From NCBI RefSeq assembly GCF_003312915.1, contig NZ_CP030261.1:558001-622000 (forward strand): 64,000 nt of DNA, given 5' to 3'. Below, piece after piece: positions 53,430-62,693 of this stretch (its first letter is position 1; the number at the start of each line of letters is the position of its first letter). The notes beneath the pieces are model-generated. The model saw only the letters and a list, made by a program, of their open reading frames with translations, ran no database searches and was not told the origin of the DNA. This stretch comes from Flavobacterium fluviale (lineage in GTDB: Bacteria > Bacteroidota > Bacteroidia > Flavobacteriales > Flavobacteriaceae). The position numbers were made by a program, and so were the translations under genes.

Positions 53430-55865
53430 ATGGAGAGCAAAAGAAGTTACACGGCACTCAAAGTCTTATTCAGCTATGTTGCATTATTGGCTTTGGTTGT
53501 TACAGTTGGATGGTTTTTATATTCTGAAAATGTCGTTTACAACAAATTGGAAGATAAAATTGCTTTCGAAAAAACCAAAATTCTTAGAGTCAGCAAACTT
53601 TTCTCTAATGTTTATAAAACAGAAAGTTTAGCAAGACAGACTATTCAAAATAACTCCGAAAAAGATTTTAAAAATTATTTGATCGAGACAGATTCGCTTC
53701 GTCTTCGCATTGATACTTTAAAACAAATTGTTACTACAGAATATCAAAAAACGCTTTTGGATAGTGTGACTTATCTTTTATCTGAAAAAACTAAAAACAT
53801 CAAACAGTTAAAAGAAATAAAGAATAAAGCAGACGACGAAACTTCTGTAAATAATGCTATTGACGAAATCACGAAGATGGAGTTTAATTTGAGAAAACTC
53901 GAACTTCAAGATTTTACCAAAAACCCAAATCAATTGGGAAGTTATCAGCGTGGTGTTTTACAGCGATATGTAGATTATCTCAATCAAAATATTCCGGACG
54001 ACAGCACGAATACGTTGAGTAAAAAAGCATCGGATTCTATTTTAGCGAATTCTAAAAAGCTTTTGAGCACCGTAAAAATGAAAGCTGAAAAGAAAAAAGA
54101 ATCCCTAAATTTCGAGGAGAATAAACTGCTTCAAAACGAAATGGCGATTTCAGATCAGCTTCGAAAAGTACTTCGAATTATCGAGCGAGAAATCATCATT
54201 AATTCCATAAAAAACAATTCATTAAAGGAAAAATCACTAAAAAGAGTCAACGAAATTGTAACCGCTTCTGCCGTTATTGGTTTACTGCTGACGGTATTTT
54301 TCTCTATTTTAATTGTTAGTGATTATTCAAAATCAAAAGCCTATAAAAAACAGCTTGAAATTGCCAATTTCAAAACCAAAAACCTGCTTAAAAGCCGTGA
54401 ACAATTAATTTCGACCGTAAGCCACGATTTAAAAACACCTTTGAGTACGATTGTAGGTTATTCTGAACTTTTAGGAAATTCAGAAATTACTACCAAGCAG
54501 TCTTATTTCGTTAAAAACATTAAAAATTCGTCGGAATATATTACACAGCTGGTGCAGGATTTATTGGATTTTTCGAAAATCGAAGCTGGAAAAATTGCCA
54601 TTGAAAAGGTTCCGTTTTTACTTCCTGAAATTGTGGAAGATGTTGCGAAAAATATCCAAACTGTTTACAAGGAAAAAAATATTGATCTTATTATTAATGT
54701 CGATGAAAAGTTTCAACAACGTATTGTTGGCGATCCTTTTAGACTAAAACAGATCTTGACCAATATTATTGGAAACGCTTATAAATTTACAGAAGAAGGT
54801 CATATTAGGGTTGCAGCTTATGAGAATGACACTAATACTTTTACAATTTCTGTTCAAGATACTGGAATTGGAATTGAGAAAGGAAATCAGAAATTGGTTT
54901 TTGAAGAATTTGCACAGGCAAATGAAAACATCGAGAAGAAATATGGCGGAACTGGTTTAGGATTATCCATCTGCCAAAAAATCATTTCTATCTTGGGCGG
55001 TACTTTAACTTTGGATAGTATTTATGGCAAAGGAAGCACCTTTAAAATTGAACTGCCATTAATCTTTGATAACAGTCAGCCAGCTGCAACTGAAAGCAAA
55101 AGCAAAACAGTAAAAAATAGTAAAAAGCAAACTTTTATTGTTGTCGATGACGATATTAATCTTTTGAATTTAACAAGCGGTGTTTTAAAACAGGAGCAAC
55201 ATCAGGTTTTTTCTTTTACGAATGCTTCTAAGGCCTTAGAAACTATTCAGCATACTCCTTTTGACTTTGTTATTACCGACATTCAGATGCCGGAAATTGA
55301 CGGATTTTTGTTTTTAGAAAAATTACAAGAGCTTCCTGATACAATTTTCAAAAATCAGCCTGTAATTGCGTTAACAGGACGAACAGATTTGGATCTTTCG
55401 GTTTATAAAAATGCTGGTTTTACAACGGTGGTTAAGAAACCCTATTCACCAAAGATTCTGCTCGAAACTATTCAGCATATTTTAGACCATGAAGAAATTC
55501 CTGCCACGGAATTTTCAGAAACAACAGAGGATCAATCTTCACAAATGTATTCGTTAGATACTTTAAAGGATTTTCTTGGTCACGATGAATTGGCTTTAAA
55601 AGAAGTTCTAAAATCATTTATCGACAGCAGTGCAGAAAATATAGGTCTTCTGCAAACGGCGATACAAGAGAAAAATCACGAAGAAATTAAATCGATTGCA
55701 CATCGTATTGCTCCAATGTTCAAACAAATTCAGGCAAATGAAATAGGCCAGATTTTAAAGAATTTGGAAAAAGAAGATTTGAATACTTTAGACTTGGATA
55801 ATATGTTTATCGATTTAAAAGAAAAAATGAATGTTCTTTTTGATGAATTAAAACAAGAAGTATAA
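53430..55865 (+). CDS. Hybrid sensor histidine kinase with receiver and Hpt domains
   Basis: An 811-residue hybrid kinase. It has a transmembrane helix (about 14-32), a helical periplasmic sensor region with coiled-coil character (about 35-275), and a second helix (about 277-297). HisKA has STVSHDLKTPLS with phospho-His332. HATPase has DTGIGIEKGNQ and YGGTGLGLSICQK. A receiver domain has phospho-Asp617 in ITDIQMPEIDG, and an Hpt domain has His758 in SIAHRIAPMFK. It can run a multistep phosphorelay within one chain; the last Hpt step could feed the NtrC-type regulator encoded tail to tail (inference). Confidence 0.93.
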   Translation: MESKRSYTALKVLFSYVALLALVVTVGWFLYSENVVYNKLEDKIAFEKTKILRVSKLFSNVYKTESLARQTIQNNSEKDFKNYLIETDSLRLRIDTLKQIVTTEYQKTLLDSVTYLLSEKTKNIKQLKEIKNKADDETSVNNAIDEITKMEFNLRKLELQDFTKNPNQLGSYQRGVLQRYVDYLNQNIPDDSTNTLSKKASDSILANSKKLLSTVKMKAEKKKESLNFEENKLLQNEMAISDQLRKVLRIIEREIIINSIKNNSLKEKSLKRVNEIVTASAVIGLLLTVFFSILIVSDYSKSKAYKKQLEIANFKTKNLLKSREQLISTVSHDLKTPLSTIVGYSELLGNSEITTKQSYFVKNIKNSSEYITQLVQDLLDFSKIEAGKIAIEKVPFLLPEIVEDVAKNIQTVYKEKNIDLIINVDEKFQQRIVGDPFRLKQILTNIIGNAYKFTEEGHIRVAAYENDTNTFTISVQDTGIGIEKGNQKLVFEEFAQANENIEKKYGGTGLGLSICQKIISILGGTLTLDSIYGKGSTFKIELPLIFDNSQPAATESKSKTVKNSKKQTFIVVDDDINLLNLTSGVLKQEQHQVFSFTNASKALETIQHTPFDFVITDIQMPEIDGFLFLEKLQELPDTIFKNQPVIALTGRTDLDLSVYKNAGFTTVVKKPYSPKILLETIQHILDHEEIPATEFSETTEDQSSQMYSLDTLKDFLGHDELALKEVLKSFIDSSAENIGLLQTAIQEKNHEEIKSIAHRIAPMFKQIQANEIGQILKNLEKEDLNTLDLDNMFIDLKEKMNVLFDELKQEV

Positions 55866-55869
55866 AAAA

Positions 55870-55898
55870 AGTAAAGCATTTAAAAAAAATGCTTTACT
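55870..55898. terminator. Bidirectional terminator between hybrid kinase and NtrC-type gene
   Basis: An 11-bp stem AGTAAAGCATT / AATGCTTTACT (55870-55880 with 55888-55898). The right arm includes the stop codon of the minus-strand gene. Confidence 0.75.
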
Positions 55899-57255
55899 CT
55901 ATATTGTATTGTTTCAATTTGTTATACAGTGTCTTCCTTGTAATTTTTAAGAGTTTCGCTGCCTCCGATTTGTTATTCTGTGCTTTTGATAAAGCATGAA
56001 TAATAGTCTCTTTTTCATTTTCCGATAATGAAAACACATCGCTTCCTGACGACTGCTGTTTCTGAATCTGGAAAAATTCTGCCGGAAGGACATCACTCTC
56101 AATAAAATCTCCCCTAGACAAAAGAGTTGCACGTTTTACACAATTCTGCAATTCTCTTAAATTTCCTGGCCAGCTGTAATTTTGAAAAATAGCTACTACT
56201 TCTGGAGAAAATCCAATGATATCTTTATTTAACTGTTGATTTGCTTTTTCTAAGAAATAATCGGCAAAAACCATTAAATCTTCATCACGATCTTTTAAAG
56301 ATGGAGACTGAATCGAAAACTCGTTGATTCTATGGTATAAATCTTCTCTAAAATCGCCGTTTTTTACTGCCTCGCGCAAATCTTCATTTGTGGCTGTGAT
56401 AATGCGGATATCGACGTTTATTTCCTTATTGCTTCCAACTGGTTTGATTTTTCTTTCTTGAAGTGCTCTTAATAACTGGATTTGATTTTCGTATGAAAGG
56501 TTTCCTATTTCGTCCAAGAATAAAGTCCCCCCATTTGCAGCTTCAAAATAACCCATTTTATCACTTATAGCTCCTGTAAAAGATCCTTTTAAATGACCAA
56601 AAAATTCACTCGCAGCCAATTCTTTCGGAATCGCACCGCAGTCGACTGCAATAAAATTATTATTTTTTCTCTGGCTTTGCTGATGAATGCTTTTTGCAAT
56701 AATTTCTTTTCCAGTTCCGCTTTCGCCGATAATTAACACAGACATATCTGTCGGACTAACTAATTCAATATGATCTAACAGTTTTTTAGAAGCCACAGAA
56801 ATTCCTCTTACAAATTCACTATCTGTTGCAGCCGCTTTTTTAGCAGTTTTCTTTTTCGTTGGAACTTCAACTAATTCTTCTTCCTCTTCACCTATTGGAG
56901 CTTGTAATGCATTGGTAATAACTAGTAAAACCTCATCTGGATTAAAAGGTTTAGAAATATAATCGGCAGCGCCGTTTTTAATAGCTTTTACCGCAGTATT
57001 TACATCCGAATAGCCTGTCATTAAAATAACGGGAACATCGGGATACGAATTTTTGAATTCCGACATTAAAGCAATACCGTCAAAATCAGGCAGACGAAGA
57101 TCTGTTAAAATCAAATCAAAAGATTCGTTTTTAACTGCAGTACGCGCCTCTGCAGCAGAGAACGCTATTGTTACATCGTAAGCTTTTTTAATTAGAAATT
57201 TTTCTAATAATTTACAAAACGCGATGTCATCTTCTATCAATAATATCTTCGGCAT
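55894..57255 (-). CDS. Sigma-54-dependent response regulator (NtrC type)
   Basis: A 453-residue activator. Receiver domain (about 3-118) with phospho-Asp52 in LILTDLRLP and Lys102. A Lys/Glu linker follows (about 122-145). The AAA+ domain has Walker A GESGTGKE (177-184), sigma-54 contact loop GSFTGA (224-229, Ser replacing the usual Ala) and Walker B GTLFLDEIG. The C-terminal Fis-type HTH is SEAAKLLKITRKTLYNKLKQ. It activates -24/-12 promoters with RpoN. It lies downstream of the PepSY-like array on the same strand, past a terminator. Confidence 0.95.
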   Translation of the reverse strand: MPKILLIEDDIAFCKLLEKFLIKKAYDVTIAFSAAEARTAVKNESFDLILTDLRLPDFDGIALMSEFKNSYPDVPVILMTGYSDVNTAVKAIKNGAADYISKPFNPDEVLLVITNALQAPIGEEEEELVEVPTKKKTAKKAAATDSEFVRGISVASKKLLDHIELVSPTDMSVLIIGESGTGKEIIAKSIHQQSQRKNNNFIAVDCGAIPKELAASEFFGHLKGSFTGAISDKMGYFEAANGGTLFLDEIGNLSYENQIQLLRALQERKIKPVGSNKEINVDIRIITATNEDLREAVKNGDFREDLYHRINEFSIQSPSLKDRDEDLMVFADYFLEKANQQLNKDIIGFSPEVVAIFQNYSWPGNLRELQNCVKRATLLSRGDFIESDVLPAEFFQIQKQQSSGSDVFSLSENEKETIIHALSKAQNNKSEAAKLLKITRKTLYNKLKQYNIE

Positions 57256-57322
57256 TTGAGTTTAGGGAGTTTTTTGCTAAAATAAGACTATTAAAATTGT
57301 ATTTTCACAAAATTATGCAAAA

Positions 57323-57353
57323 AAAAAGAGATTGCACGCTGCAATCTCTTTTT
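57323..57353 (-). terminator. Terminator of the PepSY-like array
   Basis: A perfect 14-bp stem (57323-57336 with 57340-57353), core GAGATTGCA, loop of 3, with T-rich ends on the minus strand. Confidence 0.85.
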
Positions 57354-57383
57354 CACCAAAAACATAAATCTAAATTCACCTAA

Positions 57384-57680
57384 TTATATTTTCAACCAGT
57401 TACCATTGACATCTGAGTAAACAGTAGCCTTTTGATCTCCAACTGATATATCGAGTTTATACTCTTTTTTTTCGTTTACAAATGCTTTCTCCAGTTTTGC
57501 TCCTGGATAAGCTGTCTGCAAGGCTGTTTTTACAGCTGCAGGCACAGCATCTGCAGCAACTTCTGTGTATTCTGACTGAACAATCACAGTAGTATTACTA
57601 TCTTCTGAAACTGGCAATACATTTGCATGAATTGACATTGTTCCCAAAAGAATGACTGCTGATAAGATTACTTTTTTCAT
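57384..57680 (-). CDS. Small secreted PepSY-like protein, array copy 5 (last transcribed)
   Basis: A 98-residue exported protein with a signal peptide (about 1-19, MKKVILSAVILLGTMSIHA). A PepSY-like domain covers about 35-98: VPAAVKTALQTAYPGAKLEK, then EKKEYKLDISVGD and a final NGNWLKI. These features are shared by all five copies. PepSY-type folds bind peptides or inhibit proteases in some families, but this group's role is unknown. It is 16 bases after copy 4 and followed by the array terminator. It is the most divergent in the mature N-terminus. Confidence 0.8.
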   Translation of the reverse strand: MKKVILSAVILLGTMSIHANVLPVSEDSNTTVIVQSEYTEVAADAVPAAVKTALQTAYPGAKLEKAFVNEKKEYKLDISVGDQKATVYSDVNGNWLKI

Positions 57681-57696
57681 GATGCTGATTTTTTAA

Positions 57697-57990
57697 TTAT
57701 TTTTTGATGATGTTACCAGAAGCATCTGTAAAAATAGTATACTTCTTGTCTCCATTTGAAATTTCAAGTTTGTACTCGTTTTTCTCGTTTTTATAAGCTT
57801 TTTCAAGCTTTGTTTTCGGGAAAGATTTTTCAACTGTTGACTTCACTGCTGCTGGAACAGCATCTGCAGCTACTTCAGTAAACTCATCTTGAATAAGTAC
57901 TGATTGAGAAATCGCAATTGCTGGCAGTATAGCGGCATTAACCGATAAACTTCCTAAAACAATAGCTGCTGATAAGATTAACTTTTTCAT
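57697..57990 (-). CDS. Small secreted PepSY-like protein, array copy 4
   Basis: A 97-residue homologue. The signal peptide is MKKLILSAAIVLGSLSVNA. The mature domain has AADAVPAAVKSTVEKSFPKT, NEKNEYKLEISNG and a final SGNIIKK. The FTEVAADAVPAAV block is almost the same as in copy 5 (YTEVAADAVPAAV), so these two are sister copies. The gene lies 17 bases after copy 3 and shares its transcript. Periplasmic or outer-membrane targeting is inferred from the signal peptide. Confidence 0.8.
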   Translation of the reverse strand: MKKLILSAAIVLGSLSVNAAILPAIAISQSVLIQDEFTEVAADAVPAAVKSTVEKSFPKTKLEKAYKNEKNEYKLEISNGDKKYTIFTDASGNIIKK

Positions 57991-58007
57991 AATATTGTGA
58001 TTTTAAA

Positions 58008-58298
58008 TTATTTTTTGAGAATGTTACCAGAAGCGTCTGTAAAGACAATTGACTTTTCACCTCTAACAGTGATCTCAATTTTGTACTCCTTTTTGTCATT
58101 TACCCATGCTTTTTCAAGCACTACACCAGGATAAGCCTCGTCTAAGCCTTTCTTTACAGCTGCCGGAACTCCGTCTACTTCTTTATATCCATCCTGATCA
58201 TTAACTGCCTGTACCATTGGGCTGGTTACAGCAGTGGTTTCTGCGTGCATCGACAAACTGCCTAAAACAATTGCTGCCGATAGAATCAACTTTTTCAT
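58008..58298 (-). CDS. Small secreted PepSY-like protein, array copy 3
   Basis: A 96-residue homologue. The signal peptide MKKLILSAAIVLGSLSMHA is nearly identical to copy 4. The mature part is more divergent (KEVDGVPAAVKKGLDEAYPG, KEYKIEITVRGEKSIVFTDA) and more basic. The core order VPAAVK - YPG - LEKAWVND - EYKIEI - SGNILKK is kept. The gene lies 29 bases after copy 2. Confidence 0.8.
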   Translation of the reverse strand: MKKLILSAAIVLGSLSMHAETTAVTSPMVQAVNDQDGYKEVDGVPAAVKKGLDEAYPGVVLEKAWVNDKKEYKIEITVRGEKSIVFTDASGNILKK

Positions 58299-58327
58299 AG
58301 TAATAGTTTTTAAGGGTTAGTTTTAGA

Positions 58328-58624
58328 TTATTTTTTAATCCAAGTTCCGTCTGCGTTTGCAAAAAGATTTCCTGTTTTATCTCCAACAGTTACTTCTAAC
58401 TTGTACTCAGATTTTGTGTTTTTAAATGCTTTTGTAAGCACTGCATCTGGGTATGCTTTTTTAAGAGCATCTGTTACTGCTGCTGGAACCTCTTCCAATT
58501 TAATTTCTGTATAATCATCTTGGATAGAGATTGTTTTTACGATAGTATTTGAAATTGGCGAAGTTGAAGCAAATGATGTTAAACCTCCCAAAACGATTGC
58601 GGCTGATAAAAATAAATTTTTCAT
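58328..58624 (-). CDS. Small secreted PepSY-like protein, array copy 2
   Basis: A 98-residue homologue. The signal peptide MKNLFLSAAIVLGGLTSFAS and the C-terminal block VGDKTGNLFANADGTWIKK make it a close paralogue of copy 1. Only scattered residues differ (VPAAVTDALKKAYPDAVLTK against LPAAITESLKKAYPEAVITK). This pair is clearly a recent duplication. It is separated from copy 1 by 75 bases. Confidence 0.82.
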   Translation of the reverse strand: MKNLFLSAAIVLGGLTSFASTSPISNTIVKTISIQDDYTEIKLEEVPAAVTDALKKAYPDAVLTKAFKNTKSEYKLEVTVGDKTGNLFANADGTWIKK

Positions 58625-58699
58625 GATAGTTATATTTTAATATTGTTAATTTTATTTTAGTATTCTTGAACTGGATTTTCACACCAATCTATATTTAGA

Positions 58700-58996
58700 T
58701 TATTTTTTAATCCAAGTTCCATCTGCATTAGCGAAAAGATTTCCAACTTTGTCACCAACAGTAACGTCAAGTTTGTACTCTGATTTTTCGTTTTTATATG
58801 CTTTTGTAATAACTGCTTCTGGATATGCTTTTTTCAAAGATTCTGTAATTGCAGCTGGTAATTCTTCTAATTTGATCTCTGTGTATTCGTCTTCAATAGA
58901 AATCGTTTTAACGATTGTATTTGTTACTTGTGTATTTGAAGCGAATGAAGTTAAACTTCCTAAGACAATTGCGGCTGATAAAAATAAATTTTTCAT
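58700..58996 (-). CDS. Small secreted PepSY-like protein, array copy 1 (first transcribed)
   Basis: A 98-residue homologue with signal peptide MKNLFLSAAIVLGSLTSFAS. The mature domain has YTEIKLEELPAAITESLKKA, then KSEYKLDVTVGDKVGNLF and the ending NADGTWIKK. It is the promoter-proximal gene; the 350-base upstream region holds no other gene. Its closest relative is copy 2. Expression of the five genes as one transcript is likely from spacing and the single terminator at 57323. Confidence 0.82.
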   Translation of the reverse strand: MKNLFLSAAIVLGSLTSFASNTQVTNTIVKTISIEDEYTEIKLEELPAAITESLKKAYPEAVITKAYKNEKSEYKLDVTVGDKVGNLFANADGTWIKK

Positions 58997-59319
58997 AACG
59001 TATATATTTAATATTAATAGTTGTTTACGCTTTAGGTAATGAAATTATTATGCCGTAATGGAAAAGAAGTGTGCCAAACCCTGCAAAGCCTTATATTTAA
59101 AGGATTTGCTCAAATATGCCAAAAAATGGAAAAAAGGAAAAAGTGTGTAAAAGCTAAAAAAGGTGTGTAATAAGTAAACACTTAAAGTGTAACCTTAGAA
59201 GAAATTTCAAATTTTAAAATTCCAAAGTTGGATGCTTGAGTTTTTCAAATTATAAATTCCAAGTTTTGGAATTTGGAGTTTTTTGTATTGGAATTTTAAA
59301 TAAAGTGCTTAAAAAAGAA

Positions 59320-59348
59320 AAAGGCTGTCAAAAAAATTGACAGCCTTT
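59320..59348 (-). terminator. Terminator of the accB-accC transcript
   Basis: A perfect 12-bp stem AAAGGCTGTCAA / TTGACAGCCTTT (59320-59331 with 59337-59348) directly after accC, followed on the minus strand by T-rich sequence. Confidence 0.9.
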
Positions 59349-59352
59349 ATAA

Positions 59353-60699
59353 TTATTCTGGATCTTTCATTTTAAATGTATCCATAAATGCAGTTGTATA
59401 ATCTCCTGCGATATATTGTGGATCATCCATTAATTGTCTGTGGAAAGGTATTGTAGTTTTTACACCTTCAATTACGAACTCATCTAAAGCTCTGCGCATT
59501 TTGCTGATAGCTTCTTCACGAGACTGCGCTGTTGTAATTAACTTAGCAATCATAGAGTCGTAGTTTGGCGGAATACTATAACCTGAATATACGTGAGTAT
59601 CTAAACGTACTCCGTGTCCTCCTGGCATATGAAGCGTAGTAATTTTTCCTGGTGAAGGGCGAAAATCGTTATAAGGATCTTCAGCATTAATACGACATTC
59701 AATAGCGTGTAATTCTGGAAGATAGTTTTTACCAGAAATTGGAATTCCAGCAGCAACCATAATCTGCTCACGGATCAAATCATAGTCAATAACTTGTTCT
59801 GTGATTGGATGCTCTACTTGGATACGAGTATTCATTTCCATAAAATAGAAGTTTCTGTGTTTGTCCACTAAAAATTCTACAGTTCCAGCTCCTTCGTATT
59901 TAATGAATTCAGCAGCTTTTACAGCAGCTTCTCCCATTCTTGTACGTAAGTCATCTGTCATGAAAGGCGAAGGTGTTTCTTCAGTAAGTTTTTGGTGACG
60001 GCGTTGTACAGAGCAGTCTCTTTCAGAAAGGTGACATGCTTTTCCGTAAGAATCTCCCACAACTTGAATTTCGATATGACGTGGTTCTTCAATAAGTTTC
60101 TCCATGTACATTCCGTCATTTCCAAATGCTGCAGCAGCTTCTTGACGCGCACTTTCCCAAGCTTTTAAAAGCTCTTCTTCTTTCCAGATGGCGCGCATTC
60201 CTTTTCCACCACCACCAGCAGTAGCTTTCATCATAACTGGGTAACCAATTTCTTTAGCTACTTTTTGTGCATGTTCGTAAGATTCTAATAATCCGTCTGA
60301 ACCTGGTACACAAGGAACTCCTGCAGCTTTCATTGTAGCTTTTGCAGAAGCTTTATCACCCATTCTGTCAATCATTTCTGGAGCAGCACCAATAAATTTA
60401 ATTCCGTGCTCTTGACAAATTTTAGAGAATTTAGCATTCTCAGAAAGAAAACCGTATCCTGGGTGTATTGCATCTGCGTTTGTAATTTCTGCAGCTGCAA
60501 TGATATTTGACATTTTCAAATACGATAAGTTACTCGGAGGAGGACCAATACAAACCGCTTCATCAGCAAATTTAACATGTAAACTTTCTGCGTCGGCTGT
60601 AGAGTAAACTGCAACAGTTTTAATTCCCATTTCCTTACATGTACGAATTACACGAAGTGCAATTTCTCCTCTATTCGCAATTAATATTTTTTTAAACAT
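59353..60699 (-). CDS. accC: Acetyl-CoA carboxylase biotin carboxylase subunit
   Basis: A 448-residue cytosolic enzyme that carboxylates the biotin of AccB with bicarbonate and ATP, the first half of malonyl-CoA synthesis. An N-terminal biotin-carboxylase fold ([20 protein letters not shown], about 3-22), an ATP-grasp domain with [12 protein letters not shown] (about 159-170) and the catalytic [15 protein letters not shown] (about 288-302) are present. The length matches single-subunit bacterial AccC. It ends the yceD-rpmF-fabH-accB-accC group and has its own terminator. Confidence 0.97.
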   Translation of the reverse strand: MFKKILIANRGEIALRVIRTCKEMGIKTVAVYSTADAESLHVKFADEAVCIGPPPSNLSYLKMSNIIAAAEITNADAIHPGYGFLSENAKFSKICQEHGIKFIGAAPEMIDRMGDKASAKATMKAAGVPCVPGSDGLLESYEHAQKVAKEIGYPVMMKATAGGGGKGMRAIWKEEELLKAWESARQEAAAAFGNDGMYMEKLIEEPRHIEIQVVGDSYGKACHLSERDCSVQRRHQKLTEETPSPFMTDDLRTRMGEAAVKAAEFIKYEGAGTVEFLVDKHRNFYFMEMNTRIQVEHPITEQVIDYDLIREQIMVAAGIPISGKNYLPELHAIECRINAEDPYNDFRPSPGKITTLHMPGGHGVRLDTHVYSGYSIPPNYDSMIAKLITTAQSREEAISKMRRALDEFVIEGVKTTIPFHRQLMDDPQYIAGDYTTAFMDTFKMKDPE

Positions 60700-60809
60700 C
60701 TTATTGTAATTAGATAATTAGACAATTTGATAATTAGATAATTTTAGATGATTAACAAAACTTATATTATGAACCAATCTAAAATCTAAAATCTAAAATC
60801 TAAATTTAT

Positions 60810-61295
60810 TTATGATGGATCTACTAAGAATAAAGGCTGGTCAAATTCTACTGGAGACATATCGTCAACAAGAATTTTTACAATTTTACCAGAAACTTCA
60901 GATTCGATTTCGTTGAATAATTTCATTGCTTCAATTACACATAGAACATCTCCTTTTGATATACTGCTTCCTACTTCTGTAAAAACTGGTTTGTCTGGAG
61001 ATGGTTTTCTATAAAAAGTACCAATGATTGGAGATTTTATAGTAATATATTTAGAATCGTTAGCAGCTGGTGCTTCTGGAGTTACATTTACAACTGTTGG
61101 AGCCGTAACTTGTGGAACTGCCGCTTGAGGTAAAGCTGCCTGAGCAGGTAATTGCTGTACGTAAGTTGCCTCAGTTACATTTGTTTCTAAAGTTGTTCTG
61201 ATCGTGATTTTTACATCATCCATTTCTAACTTCACTTCTGCAACGCCCGAATTTGCAACAAATTTGATTAGGTTTTGAATTTCTTTTAAATCCAT
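60810..61295 (-). CDS. accB: Acetyl-CoA carboxylase biotin carboxyl carrier protein
   Basis: A 161-residue carrier. An N-terminal helical region (1-40) is followed by a Gln/Ala/Pro-rich flexible linker (about 45-80) and a biotinyl domain with [13 protein letters not shown], in which Lys125 is biotinylated. The domain also keeps the protruding-thumb loop [12 protein letters not shown]. It shuttles carboxylate between AccC and the carboxyltransferase (not in the window). It lies 110 bases before accC and 23 bases after fabH. Confidence 0.96.
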   Translation of the reverse strand: MDLKEIQNLIKFVANSGVAEVKLEMDDVKITIRTTLETNVTEATYVQQLPAQAALPQAAVPQVTAPTVVNVTPEAPAANDSKYITIKSPIIGTFYRKPSPDKPVFTEVGSSISKGDVLCVIEAMKLFNEIESEVSGKIVKILVDDMSPVEFDQPLFLVDPS

Positions 61296-61318
61296 AATGA
61301 TTCGTTTTTAGTTTTAAT

Positions 61319-62317
61319 TTATTTCTTATCGTAAGCCCATTTTAAATAGATAGATCCCCAAGTGAATCCACCACCAAAGGCAGCAAAGATAACATTATCT
61401 CCTTTTTTAAGCTTATTTTCAAAATCTGCCAATACTAATGGTAAAGTTCCAGAAGTTGTATTACCATATCTTTCGATATTTACCAATACTTTAGATTCGT
61501 CTAATTCTAATCTTCCTGCAGTAGCATCAATAATACGTTTGTTAGCTTGGTGTGGCACTAACCAATCTACATCTTGATTTGTCAAATTATTTCTTTGCAA
61601 AATCAATTCGCTGGCATCTGCCATATTAGTTACAGCATATTTGAAAACAGTTTTACCGTCTTGCATAATATTGTGCTGTCTGTTTTTTACAGTTTCTTCA
61701 CTAGGCGGAATCAAAGAACCTCCTGCTGGAATTTTAAGGAAGTCGCGCCCTACACCATCACTTCTTAAATATTCGTCCTGCAAACCAAGCCCTTCATAAT
61801 TTGGTTCGAAAAGAACTGCACCAGCTCCATCACCAAAAATAATACAAGTAGCTCTATCTGTATAATCTACAATTGATGACATTTTATCGGCACCAATTAA
61901 AAGTACTTTTTTGTAACGTCCTGACTGAACATAAGCTGCAGCAGTAGACATTCCGTATAAGAAACTTGAACATGCCGCCTGCAAATCATATGCAAAAGCA
62001 TTTGTAGCTCCAATTTCTGTTGCAACATACACTCCTGTAGAAGCCACCATCATATCTGGTGTTGCTGTTGCCATTATAATCATATCGATCTCTAAAGGAT
62101 CAATATTTGCTTTTGCAATTAAATCTTGCGCTGCTTGTATAGCAAGATAAGATGTGCCTTTATCGGCATCTTTAAGAATTCTTCTCTCTTTAATTCCTGT
62201 TCGAGTGGTAATCCACTCGTCATTGGTATCAACCATTGTTTCTAGAACTTTGTTGGAAAGTACAAAGTCAGGAACGTAAGCGCCAACAGCGGTAATAGCG
62301 GCTGTGATTTTATTCAT
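61319..62317 (-). CDS. fabH: Beta-ketoacyl-ACP synthase III
   Basis: A 332-residue thiolase-fold enzyme that condenses acetyl-CoA or branched acyl-CoA with malonyl-ACP to start fatty-acid synthesis. The catalytic triad is Cys116 in LQAACSSFLYG, His in WLVPHQANKRI (about 256) and Asn in IERYGNTTSGT (about 286). The active-site block GAGAVLFEPN is present. It follows rpmF, which has its own terminator hairpin between the two, and precedes accB. Confidence 0.96.
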   Translation of the reverse strand: MNKITAAITAVGAYVPDFVLSNKVLETMVDTNDEWITTRTGIKERRILKDADKGTSYLAIQAAQDLIAKANIDPLEIDMIIMATATPDMMVASTGVYVATEIGATNAFAYDLQAACSSFLYGMSTAAAYVQSGRYKKVLLIGADKMSSIVDYTDRATCIIFGDGAGAVLFEPNYEGLGLQDEYLRSDGVGRDFLKIPAGGSLIPPSEETVKNRQHNIMQDGKTVFKYAVTNMADASELILQRNNLTNQDVDWLVPHQANKRIIDATAGRLELDESKVLVNIERYGNTTSGTLPLVLADFENKLKKGDNVIFAAFGGGFTWGSIYLKWAYDKK

Positions 62318-62445
62318 TATATTCTATTATTTCCTTTCAAATACTGCGATTTGAAAAATTTTTAAAAGACTTGAAAATTACAAAAAAAAACGTAGCGATT
62401 TTGTCTATATTTTCTTAAAAAACAAAAATTATAACCAACAAAAAA

Positions 62446-62466
62446 AACTCTCACTATGTGAGAGTT
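62446..62466 (-). terminator. Terminator between rpmF and fabH
   Basis: A 9-bp stem AACTCTCAC / GTGAGAGTT (62446-62454 with 62458-62466), 3-base loop. On the minus strand it is followed by seven or more T residues. It would end the yceD-rpmF transcript, so fabH may also have its own promoter. Confidence 0.8.
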
Positions 62467-62489
62467 CTAGTATAATTTACAAAAACGTA

Positions 62490-62684
62490 TTAAGCAACCG
62501 CTTCAGATTTATCGATAACAACTTGCCCTCTGTAGTACATTTTACCTTCATGCCAGTAAGCTCTGTGGTATAAATGCGCCTCACCTGTAATAGGACATGT
62601 AGCGATTTGAGCTACAGTAGCTTTATAATGTGTTCTTCTCTTATCTCTTCTTGTTTTCGAGGTTTTTCTCTTAGGATGTGCCAT
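62490..62684 (-). CDS. rpmF: Ribosomal protein bL32
   Basis: A 64-residue basic ribosomal protein of the large subunit. The N-terminal [18 protein letters not shown] and a central [12 protein letters not shown] are typical of bL32. The following yceD-fabH neighbourhood is the classic bacterial rpmF context. It starts 9 bases after the DUF177 gene. Confidence 0.95.
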
Positions 62685-62693
62685 TTTACTATA

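Noticed and set aside
59061..59120. Possible sigma-54 promoters ahead of the PepSY-like array (TTGGCAC and TTGGCAT boxes on the minus strand)
   Set aside because: The -24-like boxes are good, but GG-N10-GC is not met. The first has TT in place of GC at the -12 position, and the second has GC at a 9-base spacing. Spacing and GC are strict for sigma-54, so this stays unproven.
60720..60805. Short direct repeats (AATCTAAAATCTAAAATCT) as a CRISPR remnant
   Set aside because: The words are 8-9 bases with no spacers, and there are no cas genes. They are simple-sequence drift between accC and accB.
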